Notes: generated by a model not told the origin, from the sequence alone. A DNA stretch of 64,000 bases from Bacillota bacterium (GCA_023393125.1 JAEWMQ010000095.1:248001-312000), one strand, 5' to 3'; positions 36,563 through 44,502 are shown, counted from the stretch's first letter. Numbers and translations: made by a program.

Positions 36563-36816
36563 AGTTTATAGTGGAGCAAACAGAAGAAATTTTATGCGAT
36601 CTTTTATTAAGTGGTTTTCAGAGTGTCCACATAGCAACTATAGAACAGATAGATGAGTTAGCAAAGATTTATGAACTCTATGGCATGACAAAAGGGAAAG
36701 GCTTATTGGAACAATTAAGGAGAACATTAATTAAAAGAAAAAATAGTTTTGAATGTGATTTACAAAGTTTGATGAAAGCCTATAGCCGATTAGAATTTTA
36801 TATATCTTCTCTATAG
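36550..36816 (+). CDS. small last protein of the DUF4132-VWA operon
   Basis: 88 residues from GTG 36550, overlapping the SWIM gene by 13 nt; GGGGGG lies 7 nt upstream. It reads MENLEFIVEQTEEILCDLLL and ends YSRLEFYISSL, wholly helical and acidic at the N-terminus. No family recognised. Tight coupling to the SWIM gene suggests a subunit or adaptor of the same system. Confidence 0.75.
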   Translation: MENLEFIVEQTEEILCDLLLSGFQSVHIATIEQIDELAKIYELYGMTKGKGLLEQLRRTLIKRKNSFECDLQSLMKAYSRLEFYISSL

Positions 36817-36848
36817 GAGTAGCTACTGTTTTATATAACAACGAATAA

Positions 36849-36971
36849 TATGTAGGGCTACTATTAGAGAGGTTATATTCAATCATACATAATATAAATG
36901 ACAATGATTTACTTCAAATAGATACGGGTTACTTTGAAGATGAAGCTGCATTATTAGGATATATTAAATAA
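36849..36971 (+). pseudogene. possible C-terminal gene relic
   Basis: An open 40-codon stretch with no start codon or binding site reads ERLYSIIHNINDNDLLQIDT then GYFEDEAALLGYIK before TAA at 36969. Protein-like composition in a region otherwise non-coding suggests a remnant of a deleted gene. It could be chance. Confidence 0.3.
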
Positions 36972-36983
36972 AGGAGGTACAAT

Positions 36984-38417
36984 ATGGGAGTATGGGGTAC
37001 GGGTCTTTATTCAAATGATATTGCACTTGACATAAAAAGCACTTATATGGGTTTACTAAAGGAAGGTAAAAACAAGGAGGAAGTGGAGCGGCTTACAATA
37101 GAAAAATATGAAGAGGCAATGATATGTGATGTAGAAGATGATGAAACAATAGATGCATGGTTGGTATTAGCTGATTTAGAGTGGAAGTATGGGAGGCTTT
37201 CGAAAAGGGTTAAGGATAAGGCTTTAAACTATATTGAAACAGGAAAAGCACTAAAAGTATGGGGAAAATGTAGTAAAGCAGATTATAATAAACGCCAAAT
37301 AGTATTAGAGAAGCTAAAAGTAAAAATTCTTTCATCTATGCCATCAGAAAAGAAAATGTGTATTCCAAAGCCTTATGAATGTGAATGGAGGTTAGGCGAT
37401 GTGTTTGCTTATCGTTTGACTTCTGACTATAGTAAGGGAAAGGGGGTGGAAAACAACTATATGGTTTTTAGAGTTATTCAACTAGATAGAGTTAACTACG
37501 ATAACAGCGTGCAGCCAAGCTTTCATGTGTATAAGTGGATGGGAAAGGAACTACCAAGTTTAGGCATGATATATGATGAATATTTATTGTCTTCCTTACC
37601 ATCAGAGTATCTAAAAAATTCACCTGATTATTTGGAGAAAAACTCTCAAGATTATTATTGGAGTATGTATATATCTAGTAAAAGACGTATAAAGAAAGAA
37701 AACATAAGTTATTTAGGAAATGCATCCATAGTGAGTATTCCTAAACAGCAAATAAGATATAAACATACTACAGGAGATTGCTTATATGAGCATTTAGAAC
37801 TTTATTTTATTGATAGATATTTAGGTTGGACAGCTATAGAGCCTATAGATACTAGAATGATAGATAAGGATACAATCAAGATAGAGCCTTATCAATGGCA
37901 GATGGGAGATACATTTGCCTATAAGCTAGATGCTATATCCAGTAAAGAAAAAGGATTGTTAAATAAGTATATGCTGATGAGAATAGTAGAACTATTATGG
38001 GATAAAGAAAAAGAGTATGTTACCCCCGTTATAGAAGTATATCAATGGATAGGGGAAGAGATACCTAGTTCAGAAATGATTAAAAAGATACCCTTATTAC
38101 CTATGATGCATTTAGAAGATCCAAGTCATTATGACTTAAGTCGAAATTTAGAAAGACAAATTTTAAATTACAATATGATTTTAGATACGATTGATGAAGA
38201 AGATATTAAAAAAGAGAAACTTGTATATTTAGCGAATGAACAAGTAACCCATCTTTGTTCTAGGCAATCTCGTAAAAAAATAGAAGATACCGAGTATGAA
38301 TGGAAATCTATCGAAAAGGTTATAGTAGATAGATATCTGGAATGGAAAGATGTAGACTTTATTACGGATAAATCTAAGGGAATATTGGGGTTTTTAGAAT
38401 TGCTACTAGAAGATTAG
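36984..38417 (+). CDS. DUF4259-like protein with duplicated C-terminal domains
   Basis: 477 residues from ATG 36984 with AAAGGAGG upstream. The N-terminus MGVWGTGLYSNDIALDIKST, followed by WLVLADLEWKYGRLSKRV, matches the DUF4259 pattern seen in small proteins of Firmicutes and Actinobacteria. Residues about 130-300 and 300-477 are two copies of one domain: each has a WRLGDVFAYRL or WQMGDTFAYKL start, a YKWMGKELPS or YQWIGEEIPS middle, and a DRYLGW or DRYLEW end. No membrane segment. Function unknown; the location suggests an accessory of the operon or of the immunity array. Confidence 0.75.
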   Translation: MGVWGTGLYSNDIALDIKSTYMGLLKEGKNKEEVERLTIEKYEEAMICDVEDDETIDAWLVLADLEWKYGRLSKRVKDKALNYIETGKALKVWGKCSKADYNKRQIVLEKLKVKILSSMPSEKKMCIPKPYECEWRLGDVFAYRLTSDYSKGKGVENNYMVFRVIQLDRVNYDNSVQPSFHVYKWMGKELPSLGMIYDEYLLSSLPSEYLKNSPDYLEKNSQDYYWSMYISSKRRIKKENISYLGNASIVSIPKQQIRYKHTTGDCLYEHLELYFIDRYLGWTAIEPIDTRMIDKDTIKIEPYQWQMGDTFAYKLDAISSKEKGLLNKYMLMRIVELLWDKEKEYVTPVIEVYQWIGEEIPSSEMIKKIPLLPMMHLEDPSHYDLSRNLERQILNYNMILDTIDEEDIKKEKLVYLANEQVTHLCSRQSRKKIEDTEYEWKSIEKVIVDRYLEWKDVDFITDKSKGILGFLELLLED

Positions 38418-38453
38418 CGCAGATAATCTAGAATTAATATTTAAGAGATACGC

Positions 38454-38494
38454 AAAAGAGATAATACTACAAATTGACAGGTGCTATCTCTTTT
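38454..38494 (+). terminator. possible terminator after the DUF4259-like gene
   Basis: AAAAGAGATA and TATCTCTTTT form a 10-bp stem around a 21-nt loop, with a weak T-run inside the 3' arm. Confidence 0.5.
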
Positions 38495-38558
38495 ACTATT
38501 TAGATTTTACTTAAATAATAGAAGATGTGTTGAAAGTTTATTTGGATGGTGATAAGAG

Positions 38559-39071
38559 ATGGAAATTAATTTAATAAAAGGTGCTGTAGATAATTCAGTT
38601 TATAATCAGTTTAATCTTCATAAAGGGTGTGACTTATTTAATCACTTTTGTCTGGGTGTAAATATAGAAGATTTCTTAGCAACAGTTAATATACTATGGC
38701 CTGATATGATCCAAGTTGGAGAGTACGTTTTCCTTGCTGATTTATTTCAAGAAAGAGGAGAGGAAGCTATTAAAAAAGTACATAGGCTTGAGGAACAAAT
38801 GCAAGGGAATAGAGTAGAAGTAGAGCAATGGGTAAATAGTTGGAGTGTATATGATTATTTTTGGGATGTGAACAATGGAAAGTACATTAATAGAGATTCT
38901 GTACTTTATGATGATGAACATATGATTAATAATTTTTGTGAGATTATTAAGTATTTTTGGGAAAAAAGAGCCAAAGAATTATTCCCAGACAAAAAAATTA
39001 TAGTGGAGTGGGGAGATGAAATAATGGGAGAATTAGGACTGACTCTAGTCATGTATCAACAGTGGGAATAG
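38559..39071 (+). CDS. hypothetical protein, possible immunity protein
   Basis: 170 residues from ATG 38559 (weak GATGGTGATAAGAG upstream), starting MEINLIKGAVDNSVYNQFNL. Acidic and Trp-rich with VEQWVNSWSVYDYFWDVNN in the middle. No known domain is recognised. Size, acidity and position ahead of a Hint-toxin relic are typical of immunity proteins of polymorphic toxins. That role is inference. Confidence 0.6.
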   Translation: MEINLIKGAVDNSVYNQFNLHKGCDLFNHFCLGVNIEDFLATVNILWPDMIQVGEYVFLADLFQERGEEAIKKVHRLEEQMQGNRVEVEQWVNSWSVYDYFWDVNNGKYINRDSVLYDDEHMINNFCEIIKYFWEKRAKELFPDKKIIVEWGDEIMGELGLTLVMYQQWE

Positions 39072-39114
39072 GCATACTTAGATCTAATTTTGACAAATCA
39101 TTTAAGGTATATAA

Positions 39115-39528
39115 CCATGTATTTACCCCACTATTCACACTACAGAAACTCATCTTTTCTATGTAGAAGACAAAGGCTGGATGGAAGCAGCACGATTAAA
39201 CCTAGGTGATGGACTCTGTCTCCTGAATGGGCAAATAGGTAGAGTAGAAAAAGTAGAAGTAGAATATCTAATGGAAATTATAATGAGGATAGGGAGACTT
39301 TTGATAAATGACATACATATATTAGAGGGAGGCGTGTACTATTTGATTAATAATACTTCAAAAATGAAAATCACTTTAAATGGCTTTATAGTAAAGCGAT
39401 TAAACAATGCTTTTATGAATCAGCTACATGGGTCAGTTTATCAGGGGATTTCAGAAGAAATTTGGCCTATATCACCTGGAAGACTTATCAAGAAGGAGGA
39501 AGAAAAAATATACCCCAATGCGGAATGA
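39115..39528 (+). pseudogene. Hint-domain fragment of a polymorphic toxin
   Basis: An open frame lacking a plausible start reads IHTTETHLFYVEDKGWMEAA then RLNLGDGLCLLNGQIGRVEK, which is the characteristic middle of intein-like Hint (pretoxin) domains: His in a T-x-x-H motif, FYV, GW, and L-x-x-GD. The remaining residues to the stop at 39526 are not recognisable. The upstream RHS body and the downstream toxin are missing, so it is a relic of a second toxin gene. Confidence 0.65.
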
Positions 39529-39848
39529 GATATACCCCTTTAATAAAAATAAAAGGAGTAGAAATGGGAGGAGATTGGAGTGTGGATTTTGTTTGTACTG
39601 AAATAGATAAAAATAATGATATGGAAGTTGAATTTGTACTTTTATCTGCAGATGGTCCAGAATATTTATTGAGAAAAGGGGAAAATTTGATTGAAATGCA
39701 GGGTATTTTTAAGGATGTTGAGTTATTGGCATACTTTTATAATGTTGATGCAGCATATTGGGGAATAATGAGTAACTATCATTATTTAATAGAAGAAGTA
39801 ATACAGAATGTCAGTCAAATGAAAGGGATAGAAGTAAATGAGGTGTGA
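39525..39848 (+). pseudogene. chimeric immunity-like ORF built from two gene fragments
   Basis: From ATG 39525 the frame reads MRYTPLIKIKGVEMGGDWSV and FVLLSADGPEYLLRKGEN, unlike family A. It then switches exactly at ENLIEMQGIFKDVELLAYFY to the family-A C-terminus shared with the 22490 gene. The junction coincides with the start of the 154-bp repeat at 39685. I read it as a fusion made by recombination. Whether it is expressed is uncertain: the nearest AAGGAGGA is about 30 nt from the ATG, though a TTG at 39462 in the same frame is also open. Confidence 0.55.
39685..39838 (+). repeat. 154-bp direct repeat, copy 2
   Basis: Gapless partner of 22901-23054 at about 93% identity by hand count. 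Distance between the copies is 16.8 kb, spanning the whole DUF4132 operon. Confidence 0.9.
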
Positions 39849-39885
39849 TGAGAAAAGAGAAAATAAGTATATAAGGGGATAAATA

Positions 39886-40913
39886 ATGTATACAATGACC
39901 ATGAAAGTGGAAGAACGGTCTAATTTTAGTATGTTTTTTATGACGATTATACAGGAACTAAAGCATTGCTATTGGGTGATTAATAAATATGATAGCTATT
40001 ATTATCCGCTCCAGGAAGAGGTAGATGAAGAGGACGTACTTGCACCGGCAGATATTATAGCTTGTTATGAGGAGTACCTTTTAATAAGTGATGTGTCTAT
40101 GAGAAAAATATCATCTTACATAAAAGACGATGGCAATACCCTTATTTGTTTTGAAGGTGACAAGAGTGAATTTAATAAAGTAGTAGATACGGAAAATAAA
40201 TGCAATATAAATCCTCAAAAACATCCAGAAGAATTAAAGCTATTAAATACAAACTTAGAAAATGCCGAGATTAAAGCCTATATTTATAATGATGATGCAC
40301 TTAAATGGTGTATGATTTGTAATGATTATCAATATGTAAAGTTATTGGAGCATAATCTAAGAAAGATTAATCTAGATTATGTGGAAAATATTGGACCCCA
40401 AAAAGTAGACTTATTTATGGTTGAAAAATATGAGGTTATTAATCCTATAGATAGTATATATAAGGTAAATATTTTAAATGTACAAAAAAGCAGCTTTTAT
40501 AGTATCTATCACCCTGTCGTTAATCTATTAGAGGATTGCTACTGGGTAACCCATAAAGATAACTTCAATCCTTTTTCAATAGCTAAAAAGGTCACCCTCA
40601 CATACAAGACTTAGGACAATATGTTGTTTTTCACAACGAGATGATGAAGAGTATGGCTAGAGAAATACAGGATGAAAAGAGCATTGTGCTCTGTTTTAAA
40701 AAAAGTAAGACAGGTGTGCAACAAGTTTTAGGTTTACTTAAACAAATGGATGCTGTGGATATGAACAAGCGAGAAGGATTTATAAAAGCTGTTTGGGGAG
40801 AGCAAGCTTCAAATATAGAATTAGGGATTTACATTCGACGAGAAGATTTGTGGCATGAATATTGGGAAATGTTTTGTGAGGACCAAAGTTATATTAGTAT
40901 TAAAAACAGCTAG
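39886..40913 (+). pseudogene. two-unit family-A immunity-like gene with a frameshift
   Basis: From ATG 39886 the frame gives one full family-A unit (ELKHCYWVINKYDSYYY, LICFEGDKSEFNKVV, NTNLENAEIKAYIYNDD). A second unit begins near 40455 (YHPVVNLLEDCYWVTHKDNF) but stops at 40614. The rest, in another frame from about 40590, reads DLGQYVVFHNEMMKSMARE, SIVLCFKKSKTGVQQV and IELGIYIRREDLWHEYWEM to 40913. One indel near 40590 breaks a tandem-duplicated protein. The first 242 residues could still form a functional unit. Confidence 0.65.
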
Positions 40914-40914
40914 T

Positions 40915-41358
40915 CAGCATATTGTTTTACGTCACGACTGTTTGGGATATATTATAAATAGCATAGTTGGTCATTGCTCAAACATAGATAAAATGGAGAC
41001 AAGTAATGTTTTCACGGAAATAGATATTGGCTTGGCTCAGAATGAATATTATTAATATATTCAAGAAGAAAAGCAAATCGATAAGCCGTATTTAAAAGAA
41101 GAAGGTAATTTTTGGATAGGTAATAAGTTCTGTATGCTAGAAGATAAGAAAAATTCAACTTGGATATATAAAGAAGAGCATAAAACAGTATTTAAGGTAA
41201 CACCTTTATATCCATGGCATTTTGAGGAAGCAGCATTGTATACATATGAGACATTTGTTAAACAGTATCATGTTTTATATATGAAAAGCCTAACTGAAAG
41301 ACAGATAGATACAATTATAAGTAAATCTATAGAAATTTGGGATAAGTTTAAACGGTAA
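40915..41358 (+). pseudogene. immunity-like gene with in-frame stop
   Basis: One frame reads QHIVLRHDCLGYIINSIVGH and IDIGLAQNEYY, a TAA at 41053-41055, then YIQEEKQIDKPYLKEEGNFW, IGNKFCMLEDKK and TPLYPWHFEEAALYTYETFV to the stop at 41356. Reading through the TAA gives one continuous protein-like sequence, so a nonsense mutation is likely. The 5' end is also missing. The part from ATG 41134 (74 residues) is open but has no good binding site. Confidence 0.55.
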
Positions 41359-41381
41359 TATATACTGAGAGGAGATCTGAT

Positions 41382-41810
41382 ATGTATACGATAGTGACAT
41401 GGGAAGAGCTGAAAAATAGAATAAATCAAGAGTTTAATGTTAAGTTTCACAGCATAGATGATTTGATGTTATTAAACACAAAATGGTTCTCAGTAGATAT
41501 TTATAAAACACCTGATCAAAAAATACTAAAAAAGTTAGAGCAGTTAGTGGGTTTTGAGGGAGAATTATATATTGTAACAGAAGTATCTTATATGATAAGT
41601 GATAGGGATAATAATAGTGGTGGGGCATTCAAAGTAAAAAGTGAACATCTAAATCTTTTTTGTAAAGAATATGCTATAAAATATAATCAGCCTGTATTTA
41701 ATCTGGAGGCATTTATTATTAGCTTTGAATTGAAGATATGTTGGTTGGTACATCATGAAGGTATTTATGGCGTTATAAATTACAGAGAATATCAGGAACC
41801 TAGGGAATAG
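41382..41810 (+). CDS. hypothetical protein, possible immunity protein
   Basis: 142 residues from ATG 41382 with GAGAGGAGA 8 nt upstream. Starts MYTIVTWEELKNRINQEFNV, with a later GGAFKVKSEHLNLFCKEYAI and VHHEGIYGVINYREY. Soluble, mixed alpha/beta composition. No named family. Last gene of the immunity array and closed by a strong terminator; it appears intact. Confidence 0.7.
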   Translation: MYTIVTWEELKNRINQEFNVKFHSIDDLMLLNTKWFSVDIYKTPDQKILKKLEQLVGFEGELYIVTEVSYMISDRDNNSGGAFKVKSEHLNLFCKEYAIKYNQPVFNLEAFIISFELKICWLVHHEGIYGVINYREYQEPRE

Positions 41811-41838
41811 CTGAAGTTTTATTATAAGTATCAAGAGC

Positions 41839-41885
41839 AAAAAAATAGGCCCATTCTAGAACAATACTAGAATGGGCCTATTTTG
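41839..41885 (+). terminator. intrinsic terminator at the end of the immunity array
   Basis: AAAAATAGGCCCATTCTAG and CTAGAATGGGCCTATTTT form an 18-bp perfect stem followed by TTTT. Confidence 0.9.
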
Positions 41886-41905
41886 GATCCAGCTCTTATT
41901 TATTT

Positions 41906-42009
41906 GCTTTTATAGTTGTCTCCTATAAATCTTATAAAAGGGCATAGAGGTAGCTCCTCAGCACAACTATGACATTTCATAGGGCCTACAAGAGAGTCAC
42001 TATAAAAGC
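41906..42009. ncRNA. 104-nt structured element closed by an 11-bp inverted repeat
   Basis: GCTTTTATAGT (41906-41916) and ACTATAAAAGC (41999-42009) are perfect reverse complements. Inside lie smaller hairpins, GAGG-TAGCT-CCTC and TATG-ACATTT-CATA. No coding frame. The bases from 42010 to 42285 are non-coding; I see a CCTAAGCT/AGCTAAGG imperfect repeat at about 42050 and nothing else. Could be a small RNA, a leader or a palindromic element. Confidence 0.4.
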
Positions 42010-42285
42010 TTAAACAAGAGGAGGAGCTCTTAAAATCTTAACTGGTGCACCCTAAGCTAGGAAGCTAAGGCTTTAAGACTCTGGTTTAAAACTTTATTTC
42101 ATTAGGGAACTTTGTAAAATGTTTAAGTAACTTATTTTCTTTTACATATTATTATATGTACGCATAAACTGGAATCCCTAATATATTTTATAAAAAATAT
42201 CTCATTTCTTTCAAACGTACAAGCAGTTTTTACAGGCTCCTCTTCACTTATAATAACGTATAAAATGTCTTGATAGTTAATTCTT

Positions 42286-42509
42286 GTAAAACAGTAGCTA
42301 TGTAGGGAGACTAGTGGACTTGCTGGAAGATGCCTTGGAGCAGAGCTTAGAAACTCTTAATGAAGTAATCCTTATGGGTTTTAGGGGGAGTGTCTGAGCG
42401 TAGCGAGTTTTCACCCGTTCATAAGGATTACGAATTTAGAGTTTCTTAGCAAAGTGAGACAGCAGCTGGAAGCAAGTACACTAGTCGGACTATATAGCGG
42501 CAGTTTTAC
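42286..42509. repeat. 224-bp extended palindrome (long irregular hairpin)
   Basis: The two halves are near-complete reverse complements. Matched arms run inward: GTAAAAC/GTTTTAC, GCTATGTAG/CTATATAGC, GACTAGTG/CACTAGTC, ACTTGCT/AGCAAGT, AGAAACTCT/AGAGTTTCT, GTAATCCTTATG/CATAAGGATTAC. The apex holds CTGAGCGTAGCGAG, itself palindromic. Internal loops are symmetric: GGA faces GGA, GGAA faces GGAA, GAA faces GAA. It may be a MITE-like element or a structured RNA gene. No clear target-site duplication is visible. A short ORF across it (42454-42678) is not supported. Confidence 0.75.
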
Positions 42510-42631
42510 TTTATGCAGTATTATTCAGATTTTTATCCTTAAAGAAATACTAACAAGTCTTAAAAGTCTGAATAATTTCCTGAGGATTTGGTTATTTTCT
42601 AAGATAAGAATAGACCTTAAGGAGATATGTA

Positions 42632-42982
42632 ATGAAAAAGCAAATTACCATAGATGGACAGCAAAGCGATTGGTTTGAAAAAGCTATTTTTGTCTTGAAA
42701 GAAAATAAACCTACTCCCATCCCTAATAACTTATTTCAATATGCAGAGCATTTAGTTGAAAATCAGCTAAAGAAAACACCTATTCCATTTAACAAAGCGT
42801 CTAAAAAAATAGAAGCGTCCTATGATCCCTATCTAGAAAATCTAAAATTAGAAGTTGCTAGAAAGAGCGAAGTAGCTTTAAAACGGCAAAAAAGAGCAAA
42901 GATAATTGATGCTTTTTTATATGTTTCGATTTCCTTTTGTTTTATATGTGTCATGTTTCTACTCTTTAAAATATATTCCTAG
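42632..42982 (+). CDS. hypothetical protein with C-terminal membrane anchor
   Basis: 116 residues from ATG 42632 with AAGGAG 8 nt upstream. The N-terminal 80 residues are polar (MKKQITIDGQQSDWFEKAIF; YDPYLENLKLEVARKSEVAL), followed by a basic RQKRAK stretch and a single transmembrane helix near the C-terminus (DAFLYVSISFCFICVMFLLF), so the bulk should face the cytoplasm. No known family. It lies just right of the palindrome and left of tilS, at the island's right edge. Confidence 0.75.
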   Translation: MKKQITIDGQQSDWFEKAIFVLKENKPTPIPNNLFQYAEHLVENQLKKTPIPFNKASKKIEASYDPYLENLKLEVARKSEVALKRQKRAKIIDAFLYVSISFCFICVMFLLFKIYS

Positions 42983-43128
42983 CTTCTAGGCTATTGAAAA
43001 GTAAGCTATATTTGATTTATAGTAGAATAAATATGAGTTAGCATGAGTAAGATAGATAAGATTCATTAATTTGAATACGAAAATTTATCAAAACCTAAAA
43101 TATGGCTATACTATATAAGGAGTTTAGA

Positions 43129-44502
43129 ATGGTAGAGCAGATTCATGAGAAGATAAAAAGATTTGTTGAAAAGAATGAGTTAATTGAAAAGGGAAACGAG
43201 CTTATTTTAGGTGTATCAGGAGGCGCAGATTCTATGATGCTCCTTCACTACTTCTATACTTATAAGGAAGAATATCAGGTGAGCTTGAAGGTTGCACATA
43301 TTCATCACGGTATTAGAGAAAGTGCCAATTTAGATGCAGCTTTAGTAGAGGACACTTGTAAGGCCTATAATATCCCCTTTTATAGACATAATTGCAATAT
43401 AAAAGAGTTAGCGAAACAAAAGAAATGCTCTGAAGAAGAATGTGGAAGAGAAGAAAGATACAATTTCTTTATATCTTTATTAAATCCAGGTGCTAAAATA
43501 GTAACAGCTCACAATATGAATGATCAAGCTGAAACGATGATGATGAGGTTTTTTAGAGGAACAGATATTAAAGGATTAAGTGGGATCTCACCTAAAAGAG
43601 AGCAAATTATTAGGCCCTTATTAGGCGTGACGCGCAAGGAAATAGAAGACTATTGCAAAACCTATGAGGTACCATTTAGGCATGATGAAACCAATTTTAT
43701 GCCCATTTATACCCGTAATAAGATTCGGTTAGAATGTACACCTTATATAGAAAGAGCTATTAATCCTTCCTTTATAAAAGTATTAGGTGAGCATAGTCAG
43801 CTCTATAGAGAGGAAGAAGAGTTCCTAGAAAGTCATACAACAAGCCTATTTGAGATAGTAGCTAGTCAGAAGGGAAATGAGATTTTCTTAGATGAAAAAC
43901 TACTCAAAAGTTATCATCCCTATATGCAGAAAAGACTTTTTTTAATGGCAATAGGAAAGCTAACAGGAAGTTTAAAGGATGTAAGTTCCAAGCACTTAGA
44001 AAACTGTTTGGCATTAATGGAAGGGCAAAGCGGAAAAGAAATTCACTTGCCAGAAGAAGTAACTTTACGTAAAATCTATGATAAGCTCATCTTGACTAAA
44101 GGAAAACGACAATCAGTATCTTACGCGAAATCATTAAGCTTAGGTATTCATGAGATTGAAGAAGCAAATATAGTACTTAGCTTAAAAATTGTTTCTAAAG
44201 AGACAATTCATCAAAAAAGTGAAAACATATATACTAAATATATTGATTATGGTAGAATAAAAAATGGATTGCAAATTCGTACAAGACAGCCTGAAGATTA
44301 CATTTCATTAGGTACAGGGAAGAAAAAATTAAAGAAAATGTTTATCGATGATAAAATCTCTAAGGATGTAAGAGATGGTTTACCTCTTATTGCAGATGGA
44401 GATGAAATTATATGGGTGATAGGAAGTCGTTTAAATACGAACTATTATGTTACCCAAGAAACTACTAAAGTCTTAGAAATACAAATGATGAATGAGAGGT
44501 AA
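43129..44502 (+). CDS. tilS: tRNA(Ile)-lysidine synthase
   Basis: Modifies C34 of the CAT-anticodon tRNA-Ile to lysidine so it reads AUA. The PP-loop ATP site SGGADS lies at residues 30-35, with the family segments AHIHHGIRESANLDA and TAHNMNDQAETMMMRFFRG and the C-terminal domain with RTRQPEDYISL. I chose ATG 43129 (MVEQIHEKIKRF), as AAGGAG is 6 nt away; the ATG at 43102 is upstream of that site. 457 residues. First gene of the tilS-hpt-ftsH operon. Confidence 0.95.
   Translation: MVEQIHEKIKRFVEKNELIEKGNELILGVSGGADSMMLLHYFYTYKEEYQVSLKVAHIHHGIRESANLDAALVEDTCKAYNIPFYRHNCNIKELAKQKKCSEEECGREERYNFFISLLNPGAKIVTAHNMNDQAETMMMRFFRGTDIKGLSGISPKREQIIRPLLGVTRKEIEDYCKTYEVPFRHDETNFMPIYTRNKIRLECTPYIERAINPSFIKVLGEHSQLYREEEEFLESHTTSLFEIVASQKGNEIFLDEKLLKSYHPYMQKRLFLMAIGKLTGSLKDVSSKHLENCLALMEGQSGKEIHLPEEVTLRKIYDKLILTKGKRQSVSYAKSLSLGIHEIEEANIVLSLKIVSKETIHQKSENIYTKYIDYGRIKNGLQIRTRQPEDYISLGTGKKKLKKMFIDDKISKDVRDGLPLIADGDEIIWVIGSRLNTNYYVTQETTKVLEIQMMNER

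Noticed and set aside
40855..41055. 66-residue ORF starting inside the end of the 39886 gene
   Set aside because: Its first 20 residues overlap the other frame; only the later part is protein-like and is included in the pseudogene at 40915.
42454..42678. 74-residue plus-strand ORF crossing the palindrome
   Set aside because: It runs over the right arm of the palindrome and into the next gene, with no ribosome binding site and no protein-like pattern.
21175..43128. CRISPR array or integrase-bearing mobile element as the origin of the island
   Set aside because: No regularly spaced direct repeats, no integrase, transposase or recombinase frame, and no tRNA 3'-end duplication were seen.
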